DNA of 64,000 nt. Source: Lepidodermella squamata. Taxonomy: Eukaryota > Gastrotricha. The position numbers and the translations under genes were made by a program. This document shows positions 1 through 10,161 of this stretch, one piece after another (position 1 is the stretch's first letter; each line of letters begins with the position of its first letter). The stretch spans positions 992,001 to 1,056,000 of the forward strand of contig JBLDXI010000048.1 of the NCBI GenBank assembly GCA_047495785.1, in the 5' to 3' direction. Below the pieces are notes generated by a model. It ran no database searches. It saw nothing but the letters and a program-made list of their open reading frames with translations, and was not told the origin of the DNA.

Positions 1-849
1 CCATCGATGCTCCAGCTGCCACGACTATATCAAAGCCCCGAATAAGGCTCATCTTCATGAAGCCGTAGCCAATCGACCGCCGTGCAATTTTCGTCTCGGC
101 AAACGCAACAGCAAACACGGTGTAAGCTGTAATAACAGCGGCTACGCAAATACCAGCCTGCATGCCGAAGACCGTGTAAATTCGCACCGATTTCCGCGGC
201 AACTCTGCTGTAATCAACTGAAGAGCAAACATTAGAGACAGAAAGATTGTGACGCAAAAGCTTGGTCGGTCAGGTAGAGCTGGTGGCATGATAAGAGCGA
301 CGAGCGACAAAGAAAGAATTAAGAAAATCGGGAGGAAATAGTTACTCAAGAACACCGCATTATCGCGTTGAACAGTTACCTTCAGCCTTATATGATATCT
401 CTCAGCAGCAAATTCATGATCGTCGATTTCGTGCAAGATGTTCGAGGCTACATATTTCGAAATAGAAACCAAACGCCAAATATCGCCGTCACTAAGTGCG
501 GACGGAAGAATCGAATAATCGACTTCGGTGATAGCTACTTCCTTCGAAGTATGGTCTAAGCGATATTCCATCGAGCATTCGACACTATCAAAAGGGAACT
601 TCCTGAAGTTGAATCCGTCGCAATTTGTCGTTATTGTAGTGAGCCCCTGAGCAATAGTTGTTACTGAGGTAACAGGCTGAACTAACAACAGGTAAACAGG
701 GAGACTTCTTGCGACATTGAAACTTCGATCAGCGTTCGTGTGAAAAATGCCAGGCATCCACGTGGTTTCTCGTGTTCGGTTCATAACGAACACTTTCTCC
801 GTTGCGCTTGAGTTCACGAAGAGTACTTCTTGATCGACAGGATTACAGC

Positions 850-1087
850 TGTAAGGTAGACTGTTGCTTGATGGCAAAAGACTAGATTTATAACCCAAAA
901 ATGAGCACCTTTATTCTATCATTGTTTATCGCTTTTATAGGCAATCATTCAGTAAAAACCATATATTGCCACGCGGTGTGACGCAGCACACTTATCACGT
1001 GAATGCTATGAGTCTAACACGTGAATCTCGCATGGCTATACTTTGATCGCGTGCTCTGGCTAAACGCCGAGAGCACACCACGCTACA
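850..1087 (-). repeat. 3' LTR of the gypsy element
   Basis: This copy appears identical to 6639-6876 along its full length. It is bounded by TG...CA ends and, on the window-left side, by the CAGC target duplication at 846-849. Confidence 0.93.
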
Positions 1088-1218
1088 CACTTCCGAGCCA
1101 GGAATGTTTGTACATTCTGACTAACTACTGGGGAGCGCCAAATTTTAACATCATAAGTAATATCACGTAGTTGAGAAAACAAAAACTGAATGAATCAATG
1201 TTCGCCTTGGATGTGCTC

Positions 1219-4200
1219 TTAGTCGTCGTTGAGATCATGGTCGTTCGGGTTTTCGGCTTCTTCGGGGGTCTGGTGCTTGGGTTTGGTTGTCTTACGCACA
1301 TAACTGTGGTCGTCAATGAAACGGGTTGATCGTTGTGCGTAGGAGTGGTCGCCGGCATCGGCTCGCCTCAACGTGCCGTGAGATTCTGCCGCCTGACCGT
1401 CTTGATCGTTGACTGCCGGAGTCGGTGAGCCGATGGGTTGCTGCGTCGTCTGGGTTGGCTGGCCTGCCAAATCATCCAAAGCTGTCGGCGTATCATCTGT
1501 CCCAACCAAAGGTAAAGGATCTGGCTCTATTGCAGCATTTTCGCTAATGATCAAGTTAGGGTGGAACTTGGGAAAATCTGGTGCCGGACGGAACTTTTTT
1601 AGCATGCTTGCGTGCACAGTTGATTCCAAGTTATCCGGTCCTTTTATTAGCCACAGGACTGGGCTTCGCTCGTCCCTAGAGACGACAGTGTATGTCCCCC
1701 GGTATCTTGGACCGAGTTTGTTCCTTACGTACTTGGCAAGGAGGACTGTTTCACCTGGCTCAAAGTCAATCTCTTGGGCTTTTTTATCAAATTGCTTCTT
1801 CTGCCCCTTTTTGGCATCTATCAAGCGATTTCTGATTTCTGCCCATAGGCTAAGAACATGAGGATGAGTGAAGGTGTTGGACATTGGTGGAAAAGCACTT
1901 GCTCCTAGAACAAGTCGCCCTGGGAGGATAGGCTGAAAATTATAAACTGCCTCAAATGGTGACTTTCCCGTTGAAGAATGTACCGCTGTGCGGTATGCAA
2001 ACAGGACCTGGGGTAGTAGAATGTCCCATTCACCTGTGCTTGACTCAGTGAACGCTGCTAACATGTTATTTAAACTTCGGTTAACTCTTTCCGTCCCACC
2101 ATTTCCTGCCGGATGGTAGGGTGTTGTATGCTGTTTGGTGATTTGCAAGTCTTTACACATGTTTTCGAATAAATGTGACTCAAAAGATGATCCTTGATCT
2201 GTTAGGAGTTTCTCGGGGCAACCGTGTCTGCAGATCCAATCTATGACGGCTAGGCAGATCGTGTTGGCTTGTTCGTTTGGAAGGGCGTAAGCTTCAACCC
2301 ATTTGGTTAATAAGCATGTTATCACCAAAATACATTTACTCCCCCTTGGGGTTACAATTGGCATGGAATTTATGTCCATCGAAATATGCTGGAAAGGTCT
2401 AGTTGGTGGATCAATTGGATCCAACGGGACCAACGTTTTTCCTGGCTTCAGTTTGGTCAGGGCACAATTAATGCACGAGTTGCACCAACTCATGGTGTCT
2501 ACCCCCATGCCTGGCCAGTAAAATTTCTGCTGAATGCTAGCGAGCGTTTTACTTGCACCTAGGTGCCCCGCGGCTGGAATGGAATGGAACAGGTGGAAGA
2601 TTTCACCCCTCCTTTTCCTTGGCAAGACTACGAGATCAGCATCGTTATTCATATCCCGGAGTACACAGAGGCCTTGTTCGTTGATCTTCAGCCTCTCCCA
2701 CAGGGAAAGGAATTTGTTGATTCTTGGGTTTCTCCATTTTTTGAGTGGTTTGGTCCTTCGGTTGATTACTGCTTCGCATATTACTCCGATTTCTGGATCT
2801 TCGCACTGCTCTTTGGCGAAGGCAGCCATATCCCAGGCCAAACCGTCGGTAAATTTGATCACGTTGATCATTTCCTGATCAGGATTAATTCTTGACAACG
2901 CATCGGCTAGTACTTGTGTTTCACCTGGTGCGTATTCGATGTCGAAATCGAACTCGTTCAACCACAGAATCCATCTGTGAACTTTGGGTGACGGTTTCTT
3001 TGTCGTCTTTAGCCAAATTATTGGTTTGTGGTCGGTTATCATTGTAAATTTGACACCTTTCAGGTAATCGCTGAAAGTTTGTGTTGCCCAGTATAAAGCA
3101 AAAGCTTCGCGTTCAGTGGTGATCCACTTTTGCTCAGTCTTATTTAGTGGGCGGCTCGCATAAGCGATGGGTCTTTCACCCCCTCCTGAATCTTGCATCA
3201 GAGCGGCTCCTACACTAAAGTTAGAGGCATCGGCGTATAGCCGAAAAGGTAAGTTGAAATCTGGTAATGCCAGGACTGGTGGTTCACTCAAAGCTTGTTT
3301 GAGTTGCTCGAAAGCCTTCTGATGGTGATCTTTCCACTTGAACGCGACGCTTTCACTGGTCATTTCGGACAGGGGTTTCGCAATGTCTGCGTAATTTGGG
3401 ATAAATTTCCTGAGATGACTTGTCATACCTAGGAAACGTCGCAATTCTTTACGCGTTTTTGGTACTGGGTAATTGTCAATTCCGCGAGTTCGCTTAGGAT
3501 TCACCTCGACACCCCATCTGTGGACTATTGCACCAAGAAACGGAATCGAGATTTCTGCTATTATCAGCTTTTCTTCTTTCATTGTCAGGCCAGCTGTTGC
3601 AATTTTCGACATGACAACGTCTACGATGTCTAAATGTTCTTCGACGCAGCCTTTGTTGTGAACGATAATGTCGTCTACAAACACCGTGCACTTGTCATCG
3701 GCTATCTCCTCGCGTAAGATTTGCTCCATTACGCTTTGGAAAATTTCACTGGAATTGTTCATACCGAAAGGCAGTGCCGTTAGTTGGTATCTTCCCCATG
3801 GGGTTTGGAATGCAAGGATTTCTCGCGTTTCAGGGTGTATTGGGATTTGCAAAAATGCATCCTTCAAGTCGATTTTTGTGTAGTAGGTGGCTTGACCTAG
3901 TCGCTCAAATGAGTCAGCTGCCGTTGGCAAAGGATATCGGAATCTCTTGATATTTTTGTTGGCCCTCTTCAGGTCCAGGCATACTCTCCAGGTACCGTCT
4001 TCTTTCAACACGAAGTGTGGCGGGGAATTATGCCTGCTTTCGGATGTTTCCATTTTTCCTTGTTGGAACCACTTATCCAAGGTTTCTTCTAATGCCTTCT
4101 TTTGTACGATATTCATTTTTCTCGGAGGTTCGAAACTGATGAGATTTTGATCTGTTAATTCAATGCGATGACCGAATTTCTCTGCAATTCCGATACGCTC

Positions 4201-5160
4201 GTCCTGGGATGACACGAAGTTGCGGTATTTTTCTTTCAACCGGAGGATTCTCGGATCATCCCGCGGGATCTGGGGATATTTCTTTAAACTTTCCTGTTTT
4301 TGTGCGTCGAATTTATCGGCTACTAAAGGTTGTGCCACGTATGGCTTCTCATTGATCACGAGCTTGTCACGTTCATCCTCGGAATCGGAATCTGAATCGC
4401 GTTTGTTCTTTAAAGCTGGTTTTAATTTGATTTGCCGCTTGGGCTTTTCTGCCACCGGTTTGTCCGGTTTGGGTGCTTCAAATTTCATAATTCCGATCGG
4501 TTGGAGCGCTTGGCTTTCCTCCGAACTCAGAGATTGCAAACTGCCAAATTTATTGGACAATTGGATGGAACCGCGTGGGTTCTCTTGGTTGGTCTGATAC
4601 GATCGCTCAACGAGCGCGGCTATTACCGCTTCTTTGCATCCTAGTAATGGGAACTTGCCGAAACTAGTGGATAGGACGTCCTTCGCAAGGTCTATCTTGG
4701 ATCGAATTCGCCGCAAAAAATTCAAACCTAAGATAATACCTACACCGCTACCTTTGCAGACGGTGTACTCGTTGGAAAATGTTTGTTCACCGATTGTAAA
4801 ATTCAGGTTGAGTTGACCGAGGAGAGGCAGAGTTCGACCGTCAACTCCTGTTGCGACCCTGCTGCTCGGTTCTTGCCAAACTTCACCTTGCTTACCGATT
4901 AAATCGACAACTTGCTGCGAGATGACAGAAATTGTTGCACCTGTATCGATCAGAGCTTGTAATATCAAATTATGTGTGCTTATGTTAATTAGACACGGCT
5001 TCTGACGGACATCGTGTATTCCTGCAATAGCATCCACAGAAGAAATGTTAAAAACCGGTAAGTTCGGAAAATTCTCAGATTCTTTTATTTTGATTTTTGC
5101 GTTTTTACTTAAATTTTTACAGCTGTTCAACTCTTCCGCCTTTGGCCTCGGTCGTGGCTT
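1219..5160 (-). CDS. pol: Pol polyprotein (protease, RT, RNase H, integrase) of the gypsy element
   Basis: The open -1 frame continues from gag for about 1,310 codons. Domains in order: retropepsin with LIDTGAT; reverse transcriptase with the catalytic FVDDI box; RNase H with DASNFSVGAAL and TDHKPI; an ADALSR motif; integrase with the HHCC zinc module (GHLG...CNSCINC), a D-D-E core (SMDIN, LTDQGSSF, NGGTERVNRSL) and a GPY/F-type C-terminal module (GPRYRGTY). The tail is polar and unrelated to a chromodomain. There is no plausible AUG at the start of the frame, which fits translation by frameshifting. All catalytic residues seen are intact. Confidence 0.94.
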   Translation of the reverse strand, partial: KPRPRPKAEELNSCKNLSKNAKIKIKESENFPNLPVFNISSVDAIAGIHDVRQKPCLINISTHNLILQALIDTGATISVISQQVVDLIGKQGEVWQEPSSRVATGVDGRTLPLLGQLNLNFTIGEQTFSNEYTVCKGSGVGIILGLNFLRRIRSKIDLAKDVLSTSFGKFPLLGCKEAVIAALVERSYQTNQENPRGSIQLSNKFGSLQSLSSEESQALQPIGIMKFEAPKPDKPVAEKPKRQIKLKPALKNKRDSDSDSEDERDKLVINEKPYVAQPLVADKFDAQKQESLKKYPQIPRDDPRILRLKEKYRNFVSSQDERIGIAEKFGHRIELTDQNLISFEPPRKMNIVQKKALEETLDKWFQQGKMETSESRHNSPPHFVLKEDGTWRVCLDLKRANKNIKRFRYPLPTAADSFERLGQATYYTKIDLKDAFLQIPIHPETREILAFQTPWGRYQLTALPFGMNNSSEIFQSVMEQILREEIADDKCTVFVDDIIVHNKGCVEEHLDIVDVVMSKIATAGLTMKEEKLIIAEISIPFLGAIVHRWGVEVNPKRTRGIDNYPVPKTRKELRRFLGMTSHLRKFIPNYADIAKPLSEMTSESVAFKWKDHHQKAFEQLKQALSEPPVLALPDFNLPFRLYADASNFSVGAALMQDSGGGERPIAYASRPLNKTEQKWITTEREAFALYWATQTFSDYLKGVKFTMITDHKPIIWLKTTKKPSPKVHRWILWLNEFDFDIEYAPGETQVLADALSRINPDQEMINVIKFTDGLAWDMAAFAKEQCEDPEIGVICEAVINRRTKPLKKWRNPRINKFLSLWERLKINEQGLCVLRDMNNDADLVVLPRKRRGEIFHLFHSIPAAGHLGASKTLASIQQKFYWPGMGVDTMSWCNSCINCALTKLKPGKTLVPLDPIDPPTRPFQHISMDINSMPIVTPRGSKCILVITCLLTKWVEAYALPNEQANTICLAVIDWICRHGCPEKLLTDQGSSFESHLFENMCKDLQITKQHTTPYHPAGNGGTERVNRSLNNMLAAFTESSTGEWDILLPQVLFAYRTAVHSSTGKSPFEAVYNFQPILPGRLVLGASAFPPMSNTFTHPHVLSLWAEIRNRLIDAKKGQKKQFDKKAQEIDFEPGETVLLAKYVRNKLGPRYRGTYTVVSRDERSPVLWLIKGPDNLESTVHASMLKKFRPAPDFPKFHPNLIISENAAIEPDPLPLVGTDDTPTALDDLAGQPTQTTQQPIGSPTPAVNDQDGQAAESHGTLRRADAGDHSYAQRSTRFIDDHSYVRKTTKPKHQTPEEAENPNDHDLNDD

Positions 5161-6551
5161 CAGGCTCTGCGGTTTCCCGGGTTTGTAGGTTTCGGGGGTT
5201 CGAAGCCGTCGCGGACCCTGTTCTCACGAACGTCGGCTTTCAATATCCTACATGATGGTAGAAGGTGGTTTGCGATGCCGCAATATGGGCACGGGATGGC
5301 GAATTTGCACTCCTCGTCCCGCTCAGGGTGTCGCTCCTGGCACCAGAAGCATGGTCGACCCGAGCGTTTGCGGTTGCTGTCTTGCGGGTCGTGACGGTCT
5401 TGGCGATCTTGGCGGTCTTGGCGATCCTGACGGTCTTGGCGGTCTGGGCGGCCCTGCCGCGCTTGGCCCCAGCCCTGAGAGAAACCTTGTGCCGCGGGCT
5501 GCTGTCGGCGGCTGTTGTCGGACTGCTGGTATCCAAGGGAGCAGGCGCCTTCGGCGTGCGTAGGCGCGGCTGCCGGTTGCCGGTCTTTGAGGCTGCGGAG
5601 GGCGGCTGCCAGCTGTGCCGCAAGGCCATCGAGGGTCTTTCTTGACCTTTCATTTTCGGCCTTCAGCTCTGAAAGGCAAATGGCATTAATGTTGTTATTT
5701 TTGGCGTGTAGCCTGCTGGTCCGACAAGCAAGGGTTACGGCGGCTTGAAATGTTGGCAGGGCGCTGATTTCTAGCGCCATGCGAACGTTATCGTCGATCA
5801 GACCGTCGGTAAAAACTTGGGTCAATGTATTAATTTCGACCCCTAAACGTGCAGCTGCCACACGGAGGGCTGAGGCATATGCGTCAACGCCTTCGCCTGG
5901 CTGCTGCATTCGCGAATAAAGGTCCTTGAGGGATGGTGCTGGTAGGGGTCGTTCCGGGAATAGCTCCGTAAACTTCTCCGCTACCGCCTCTTGGTTTATC
6001 CCCGGATTTTCCTGGCGGAATTTGTTAAAAAGGTTCTCGGCCAGGGGATCAAGCCTTGTGGCGAAAATGTCTAACCACAGGTAGCGCCTCATTTCCACCA
6101 TTTGCATTGTTGCTTTAAAGCGCTTATAAAATGGCTGAAACGGTGTTCCGGCTATGTAAATTTCATTAGCGTTACCTGAACTTACGACGTTGATCGCCGC
6201 AACAACGCTGCTGGAGGCCGCTGCCTGTTCGCGCTCGATACTTGCGCGCAGGGTGACCGTCCGGGAAGTGGCGTCTTGCAGTTCCCTTTGGGCCGCGCCA
6301 CACTGCTGATGTGCGGTCGCCAACTGCTCGCGCAGCTCGACCACCTCTCGGGCCATTTCCTCGACCATGGCATGATCGGGAGCGGCCCATTCGGCCTGCG
6401 ACGGCGGGCGTGTCGCCGGTGCGGCCGGCTCATCCGCTTGGGATGGCTGAGGTTGCTCCGCATGGGAGTCTTCTGTGTCGTCCGCCTGGGACTGCTCCAT
6501 TGGAGCGGTTTCCTCCATGTCGCTGTCTATCGAAGCTTGGATGGGTGCCAT
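5160..6551 (-). CDS. gag: Gag polyprotein of the gypsy element
   Basis: Gag is 463 aa and starts MAPIQA at an ATG. An acidic, Gln-rich N-terminus is followed by a helical segment and a capsid-like region (around residues 130-290). A basic C-terminal part then carries an expanded D-R-Q tripeptide run (9-bp tandem repeats near 5390-5450). Two zinc knuckles follow: one irregular (CFWC...H...C) and one canonical CX2CX4HX4C (CPYCGIANHLLPSC). Gag ends in TGA at 5162-5160, just after a slippery heptamer, so Pol is expected as a Gag-Pol fusion. The protein would form the cytoplasmic virus-like particle and bind the element RNA. Confidence 0.92.
   Translation of the reverse strand: MAPIQASIDSDMEETAPMEQSQADDTEDSHAEQPQPSQADEPAAPATRPPSQAEWAAPDHAMVEEMAREVVELREQLATAHQQCGAAQRELQDATSRTVTLRASIEREQAAASSSVVAAINVVSSGNANEIYIAGTPFQPFYKRFKATMQMVEMRRYLWLDIFATRLDPLAENLFNKFRQENPGINQEAVAEKFTELFPERPLPAPSLKDLYSRMQQPGEGVDAYASALRVAAARLGVEINTLTQVFTDGLIDDNVRMALEISALPTFQAAVTLACRTSRLHAKNNNINAICLSELKAENERSRKTLDGLAAQLAAALRSLKDRQPAAAPTHAEGACSLGYQQSDNSRRQQPAAQGFSQGWGQARQGRPDRQDRQDRQDRQDRQDRHDPQDSNRKRSGRPCFWCQERHPERDEECKFAIPCPYCGIANHLLPSCRILKADVRENRVRDGFEPPKPTNPGNRRA
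5172..5178 (-). other. Predicted -1 ribosomal frameshift heptamer (gag-pol)
   Basis: On the coding strand the sequence is GGGAAAC in the correct phase (G GGA AAC in the gag frame), three codons before the gag stop. After a -1 slip the frame reads GGG AAA CCG CAG and continues without a stop into pol. This matches the X XXY YYZ consensus. No downstream pseudoknot was modelled. Confidence 0.75.
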
Positions 6552-6625
6552 AATTCTGTTAATTAATGATTAAAGCTATTTTTTTGATGTGAATGAGGAT
6601 TAATTTGCTATTTAACGAATTTAAA

Positions 6626-6637
6626 CCGCTGCTACCA
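6626..6637 (-). other. Primer-binding site of the gypsy element
   Basis: One base inside the 5' LTR the coding strand reads TGGTAGCAGCGG. The leading TGG is complementary to a tRNA CCA end. The first nine bases match the complement of the usual initiator-methionine tRNA 3' end (...CTGCTACCA), so that tRNA is the likely primer; this is from memory of the tRNA and not checked. Confidence 0.6.
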
Positions 6638-6638
6638 A

Positions 6639-6876
6639 TGTAAGGTAGACTGTTGCTTGATGGCAAAAGACTAGATTTATAACCCAAAAATGAGCACCTT
6701 TATTCTATCATTGTTTATCGCTTTTATAGGCAATCATTCAGTAAAAACCATATATTGCCACGCGGTGTGACGCAGCACACTTATCACGTGAATGCTATGA
6801 GTCTAACACGTGAATCTCGCATGGCTATACTTTGATCGCGTGCTCTGGCTAAACGCCGAGAGCACACCACGCTACA
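6639..6876 (-). repeat. 5' LTR of the gypsy element
   Basis: This is a 238-bp direct repeat of 850-1087. On the coding strand it contains a TATA box (CCTATAAAAG, near 6723-6732), an AATAAA polyadenylation signal (near 6700) and two CACGTG motifs, so it has the parts of a self-contained pol II promoter and terminator. Confidence 0.93.
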
Positions 6877-7239
6877 CAGCCTTCTTCCGGAAAGGACCAC
6901 ACAACCGATATATGAGCTTGGAGCGTCATGCTGAAAGTTTAATTCGATTTCAATCGATTATAAATTATAATAATTGCTATGGTATCTAAATGTCACGCAC
7001 CGTTCACTCAAGTCGTCGATCTCATTGATCCGCATGATGCGAAAGCGCATCAAGACGTCGACTGGCATATCGGAAGATCGATTAGCTAATTTTAGCTCTG
7101 AAATAAGATCAGGTGAGTCGGCTAAAGGGCAGGTTGAGTTCAGCACCATGTTCTCAGCCCATTTGTAAAGCGATTTGGGCCGGCTTTCAGCAGCAATGCA
7201 TGGCACCAGGATTAAAAGAATGACGTAGACAGGCAACAT

Positions 7240-8538
7240 GCTCAAAATTTTCAGGGTAAATGCTCGTCTTTCGCACAAGCTTCACTTCGTTCACCTGTAG
7301 GGGCGATATTTACCACCGAGCATTTGCCAGGAAATAAAAATTTCCAAACCAAAGTGTGTTGATGAGAATGATCTATGCTATGTAACGCTTTGTGCAAATA
7401 ATAATATTCGTTCTGTATTCACGATTTCTACACTGGCATTTCAACGACTGTCGATAAGAATTTAAGAAACTTGTAATAAGGGCGAATTCAGCGTTTCCCA
7501 AACCGTGTCCTATGCCAACTTTCGAGTTTCGCGCGGTTTCAAAATACCAAAAACCATGTGGAGGCACGACTTAAACTTGAGCGCGCGCAAATCTGCAAGT
7601 CCCAACGATTCATTAAATTTCAATTTCAAATAATCCATTCCATACGAATTTTAGATAAGAATATTCAGTTTTTACAGCTCTATCCAATGTGCTATCATGA
7701 TCTTGGACGAATTCAATTTTAAAAATAAATTGGGGTATAATTCGGGAATTTGTTTGCTCGCATTGTGCGCGCGCTCACATGTGTTGCGCAATCGCACGCA
7801 CAAATCGCCAGCCAATAGGAGCGCGCGCGTGGAGGAAACTTAGGCGGGCCTGAAAATGTGCTTAAAAAGCTTGCGATTTTTCTTTCTTTTCACTGCGAAG
7901 TGAGAAGTAGTGATCGAAAGTGAACGAAATTCGATGCCTCGACCTCTTGTGTCCACTGACAAACTCTCGCTAATTTGCATATTTAGTTTTTTTTATTTAG
8001 GCAGTTAAAAGGCCCGATATTGTCGCTCAGGGATAATTGAAAAAGAAAACGAAAAAGAACTCCAAAAGAATTTCTTGGAAATAAACCCCGAGGCATTGTC
8101 GTTTGAAGAAGTTTTTCGTCGTTTATCGGTGTCAAATTCGAAAAGTTTATTCGCTTCGCTCGCACGCGTAGTTGCAACTGAGAATTTTTCTATTTCGAGG
8201 TAGGTTGCCATCATAAGCAATGTTAGCAAGCAATCGATTTCTGTAACTCAAAAACTTGTACCAAATCCTAAACAAAAAATCATACCCAATCCCAAGCAAG
8301 TTGTCCTACGAGACAATAAGTTTGGGAACTGCTAGACTAATTAATCCCAGCTGATCCGAACGTCGAATAACGGATAAAATATGAATCCCGTTTTTTTTCT
8401 TATTTTATTCAGAATACTCAAGGTTTTACAGTTGAAAGATTATATCATTTATACCCATTTCAATAATTAGAGGCATTCATAGCGAAACATCAAGTTGAAA
8501 AAAAGAAAGGATGATGAAATGAACATGCAGCTTTCGAT
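7240..8538. other. Intergenic, between channel copies A and B
   Basis: No supportable gene. About 7750-7850 is GC-rich with GCGCGC runs and a CCAAT motif, unlike its AT-rich surroundings. It could be a regulatory island of copy A or an unrelated remnant. Short ORFs here have no recognisable features. Confidence 0.5.
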
Positions 8539-9856
8539 TTAGTCGTGCGAAATTATTGAAATGGTGACGTATGCCAACAAAGAAAACAAGGTGATCGAGG
8601 CCAGGGTTGCGACCACGATATCTGATACACGAATAAGGCTGATTTTCAAGCAACCGGCGCCAATCAACCGCTTAGCAATCCTCGTCTCGGCAAACGCAAC
8701 AGCAAACACGGTGTAAGCTGTAATAACTGCGGCTACGCAAATACTGGCCTGCATGCCGAATACAGTATAGATGCGAATCGATTTTTTTGGCAGTTCTTCC
8801 GTAACCAGTTGGAGCGCGAACATGAGGGATAGAAATGTGGTAACGCAGAAGCTGGCCCGATCAGGTAGAGCTGGAGGCATGATGAAAGCTACCAATGACA
8901 AGGGAAGTAGCAAAAATATAGGAATGAAATAGTTGCTTAGAATCATCGAGCTGTCGCGTTGCAAGGTAACGGTCAACTTCATTTGGTATTTCTCCCCCAC
9001 GTCTTGATCTTCCATATCCACTAAAACTGTCGAGGTGAAGTTCTTGGATATCGAAACCAAACGCCAAGTGTCGCCTTCACTCAGGGCTTCAGACAGAATT
9101 GTGTAGTTCACAGCGTATATAGCCACCTCGTTTGAGTCATGGTCAACGATGTACTCCATCGAACATTCGAGTTTATCAAATGGGAACGTTTTAAAGTCGA
9201 AACCGTTACAGTTCGTTATAATCGTAGTTAGCCCAAATGCGATAAAAGCTGCTGGAGCATAAGGCTGTACAGATAGTTGGTAAACATGGAGATTTCTGGC
9301 GAGGTTAAAACTTCTGTCTGCATTTGTATGATAAATTGCTGGTATCCACATGCTCTCCCTTGTTCGATTTAAAGTGAATATCTTTCTCGATTTCGTTGAG
9401 TTTCTGAATAGAACCGCTTGATCATCAGGGTTGCAACCATCTTTCGGGAGATTCCAACCAACAGATATCAGTGCTTGAAGCTCCATGCTGCAAATAAATA
9501 GTATATGAGTTCATGTACATTTCGGAATTTCTTTAGATTGAACCAGACCGTTCTTTCAGATCATCGACTTCGTTGATTCGCATGATGCGATAAGTCAAGG
9601 TAACATTAATGGGCAGGTCAGACAATCGGTCTGTCATTGTTAGCTCGGCGATCAGGTCGGGCGAGTCTGCCAGTGGGCACGTATAGTTAAGTATCATGTC
9701 CTCTGCCCATCGGTATACTGACTTCGGTGGACAATCGTCAGCAACGCACTGATACTTTTGTCGGCGATCCGCAGCACATGTCATTGAGATCGAGAGCATG
9801 AGGTAGGAAACCACAAATTTGAGTGACATCATAAATATTTCATTCGAGGATAACAT
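8539..9856 (-). CDS. Cys-loop ligand-gated ion channel subunit, copy B
   Basis: Two exons, 9856-9549 and 9487-8539, make a 418-aa protein. A signal peptide is followed by the family signature TCPLADSPDLIAEL, the INEVDDL strand, a loop-A-like WIPAIYHTNAD, a Cys-loop CNGFDFKTFPFDKLEC, pre-M1 LQRDSS and four membrane segments. M2 is preceded by MPPALPDR and contains FLSLMFALQLV. M3 runs directly into M4 with about 20 intervening residues, where most animal subunits have a large cytoplasmic domain. The plasma-membrane channel role follows from the family; ligand and ion selectivity are unknown. No vicinal Cys pair of the nicotinic alpha type is present. Copy B alone has two extra cysteines (QCVADDC) near the mature N-terminus. 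The exon junction is phase 2 (CG|C ATG). Confidence 0.9.
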
Positions 9857-10161
9857 TCATGATCGGCTACAGCTTACTGTGATTTGGAATTTTGTGATGC
9901 ACTCATTCCTGCTTGTTTATTCTTCATCGTTGTAAAAGGAAATGAAACACTTCAAAATTGAATTTTTCAATCATACTTTACATGTTTCAGACGATGTTTT
10001 TCGTTATCACATGATTAGCATTGACAACAGAATTTGACGAGGAAATTTAATGCAACAAAATATCGAATCGTTATCATACAAGTGTTTTTCCAGGCTTTCA
10101 GGCTTTAGGCTTAGGCCCGAAGCCCGAAGCTCGGCAAAGAGAAATAAAGGGTGTTGCATTT
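9857..10161. other. Intergenic
   Basis: AT-rich, with a short GGCTT/GCCCGAAGC reiteration near 10095-10130. No gene seen. Confidence 0.5.

Larger units (their letters stand above)
850..6876 (-). mobile_element. Full-length Ty3/gypsy LTR retrotransposon
   Basis: The element is 6,027 bp and reads on the minus strand. It has two 238-bp LTRs (6639-6876 upstream, 850-1087 downstream) ending TGTA...TACA on the plus strand, a primer-binding site, gag and pol, and no envelope ORF. The 4-bp target site duplication CAGC lies at 846-849 and 6877-6880. By eye the two LTRs are identical, and gag and pol have no internal stops, so the insertion is young and probably competent. It sits inside the second exon of channel copy A, in the same orientation as that gene. 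The polypurine tract upstream of the 3' LTR is weak: the sequence next to it reads CGGAAGTG on the minus strand. Confidence 0.95.
1..7239 (-). pseudogene. Cys-loop ligand-gated ion channel copy A, split by a retrotransposon
   Basis: This is the first of nine paralogous channel genes. Exon 1 is 7239-7001 (signal peptide plus the TCPLADSPDL region) and ends in a gt donor after ...LSER. Exon 2 starts at 6930 after ...tttcag and reads through ...PEEG to 6877. There the coding sequence stops at a 6-kb gypsy element and resumes at 849 with CNPVDQ, exactly in frame once the element and one copy of the 4-bp CAGC duplication are removed. From 849 down to 1 the frame is open: Cys-loop (CDGFNF...FPFDSVEC), pre-M1, M1, M2 (PDRPSF...), M3, and the start of M4, which leaves the window. 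The reading frame is otherwise undamaged, so loss of function is probably recent and may be polymorphic. The C-terminus is not visible. Confidence 0.88.

Noticed and set aside
1090-1218. Possible envelope gene of the gypsy element
   Set aside because: Only about 130 bp separate pol from the 3' LTR, so no env can be present.
1409-4816. Plus-strand ORFs across pol
   Set aside because: All are frame shadows of the intact minus-strand polyprotein; none shows a domain.
5252-5748. Several long plus-strand ORFs opposite gag
   Set aside because: They are antisense shadows of the GC-rich D-R-Q repeat and zinc-knuckle region of gag, with low-complexity Gly/Leu translations.
7740-7860. GC-rich GCGCGC patch as a CpG-island gene start
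   Set aside because: No exon or splice-linked coding sequence follows on either strand.
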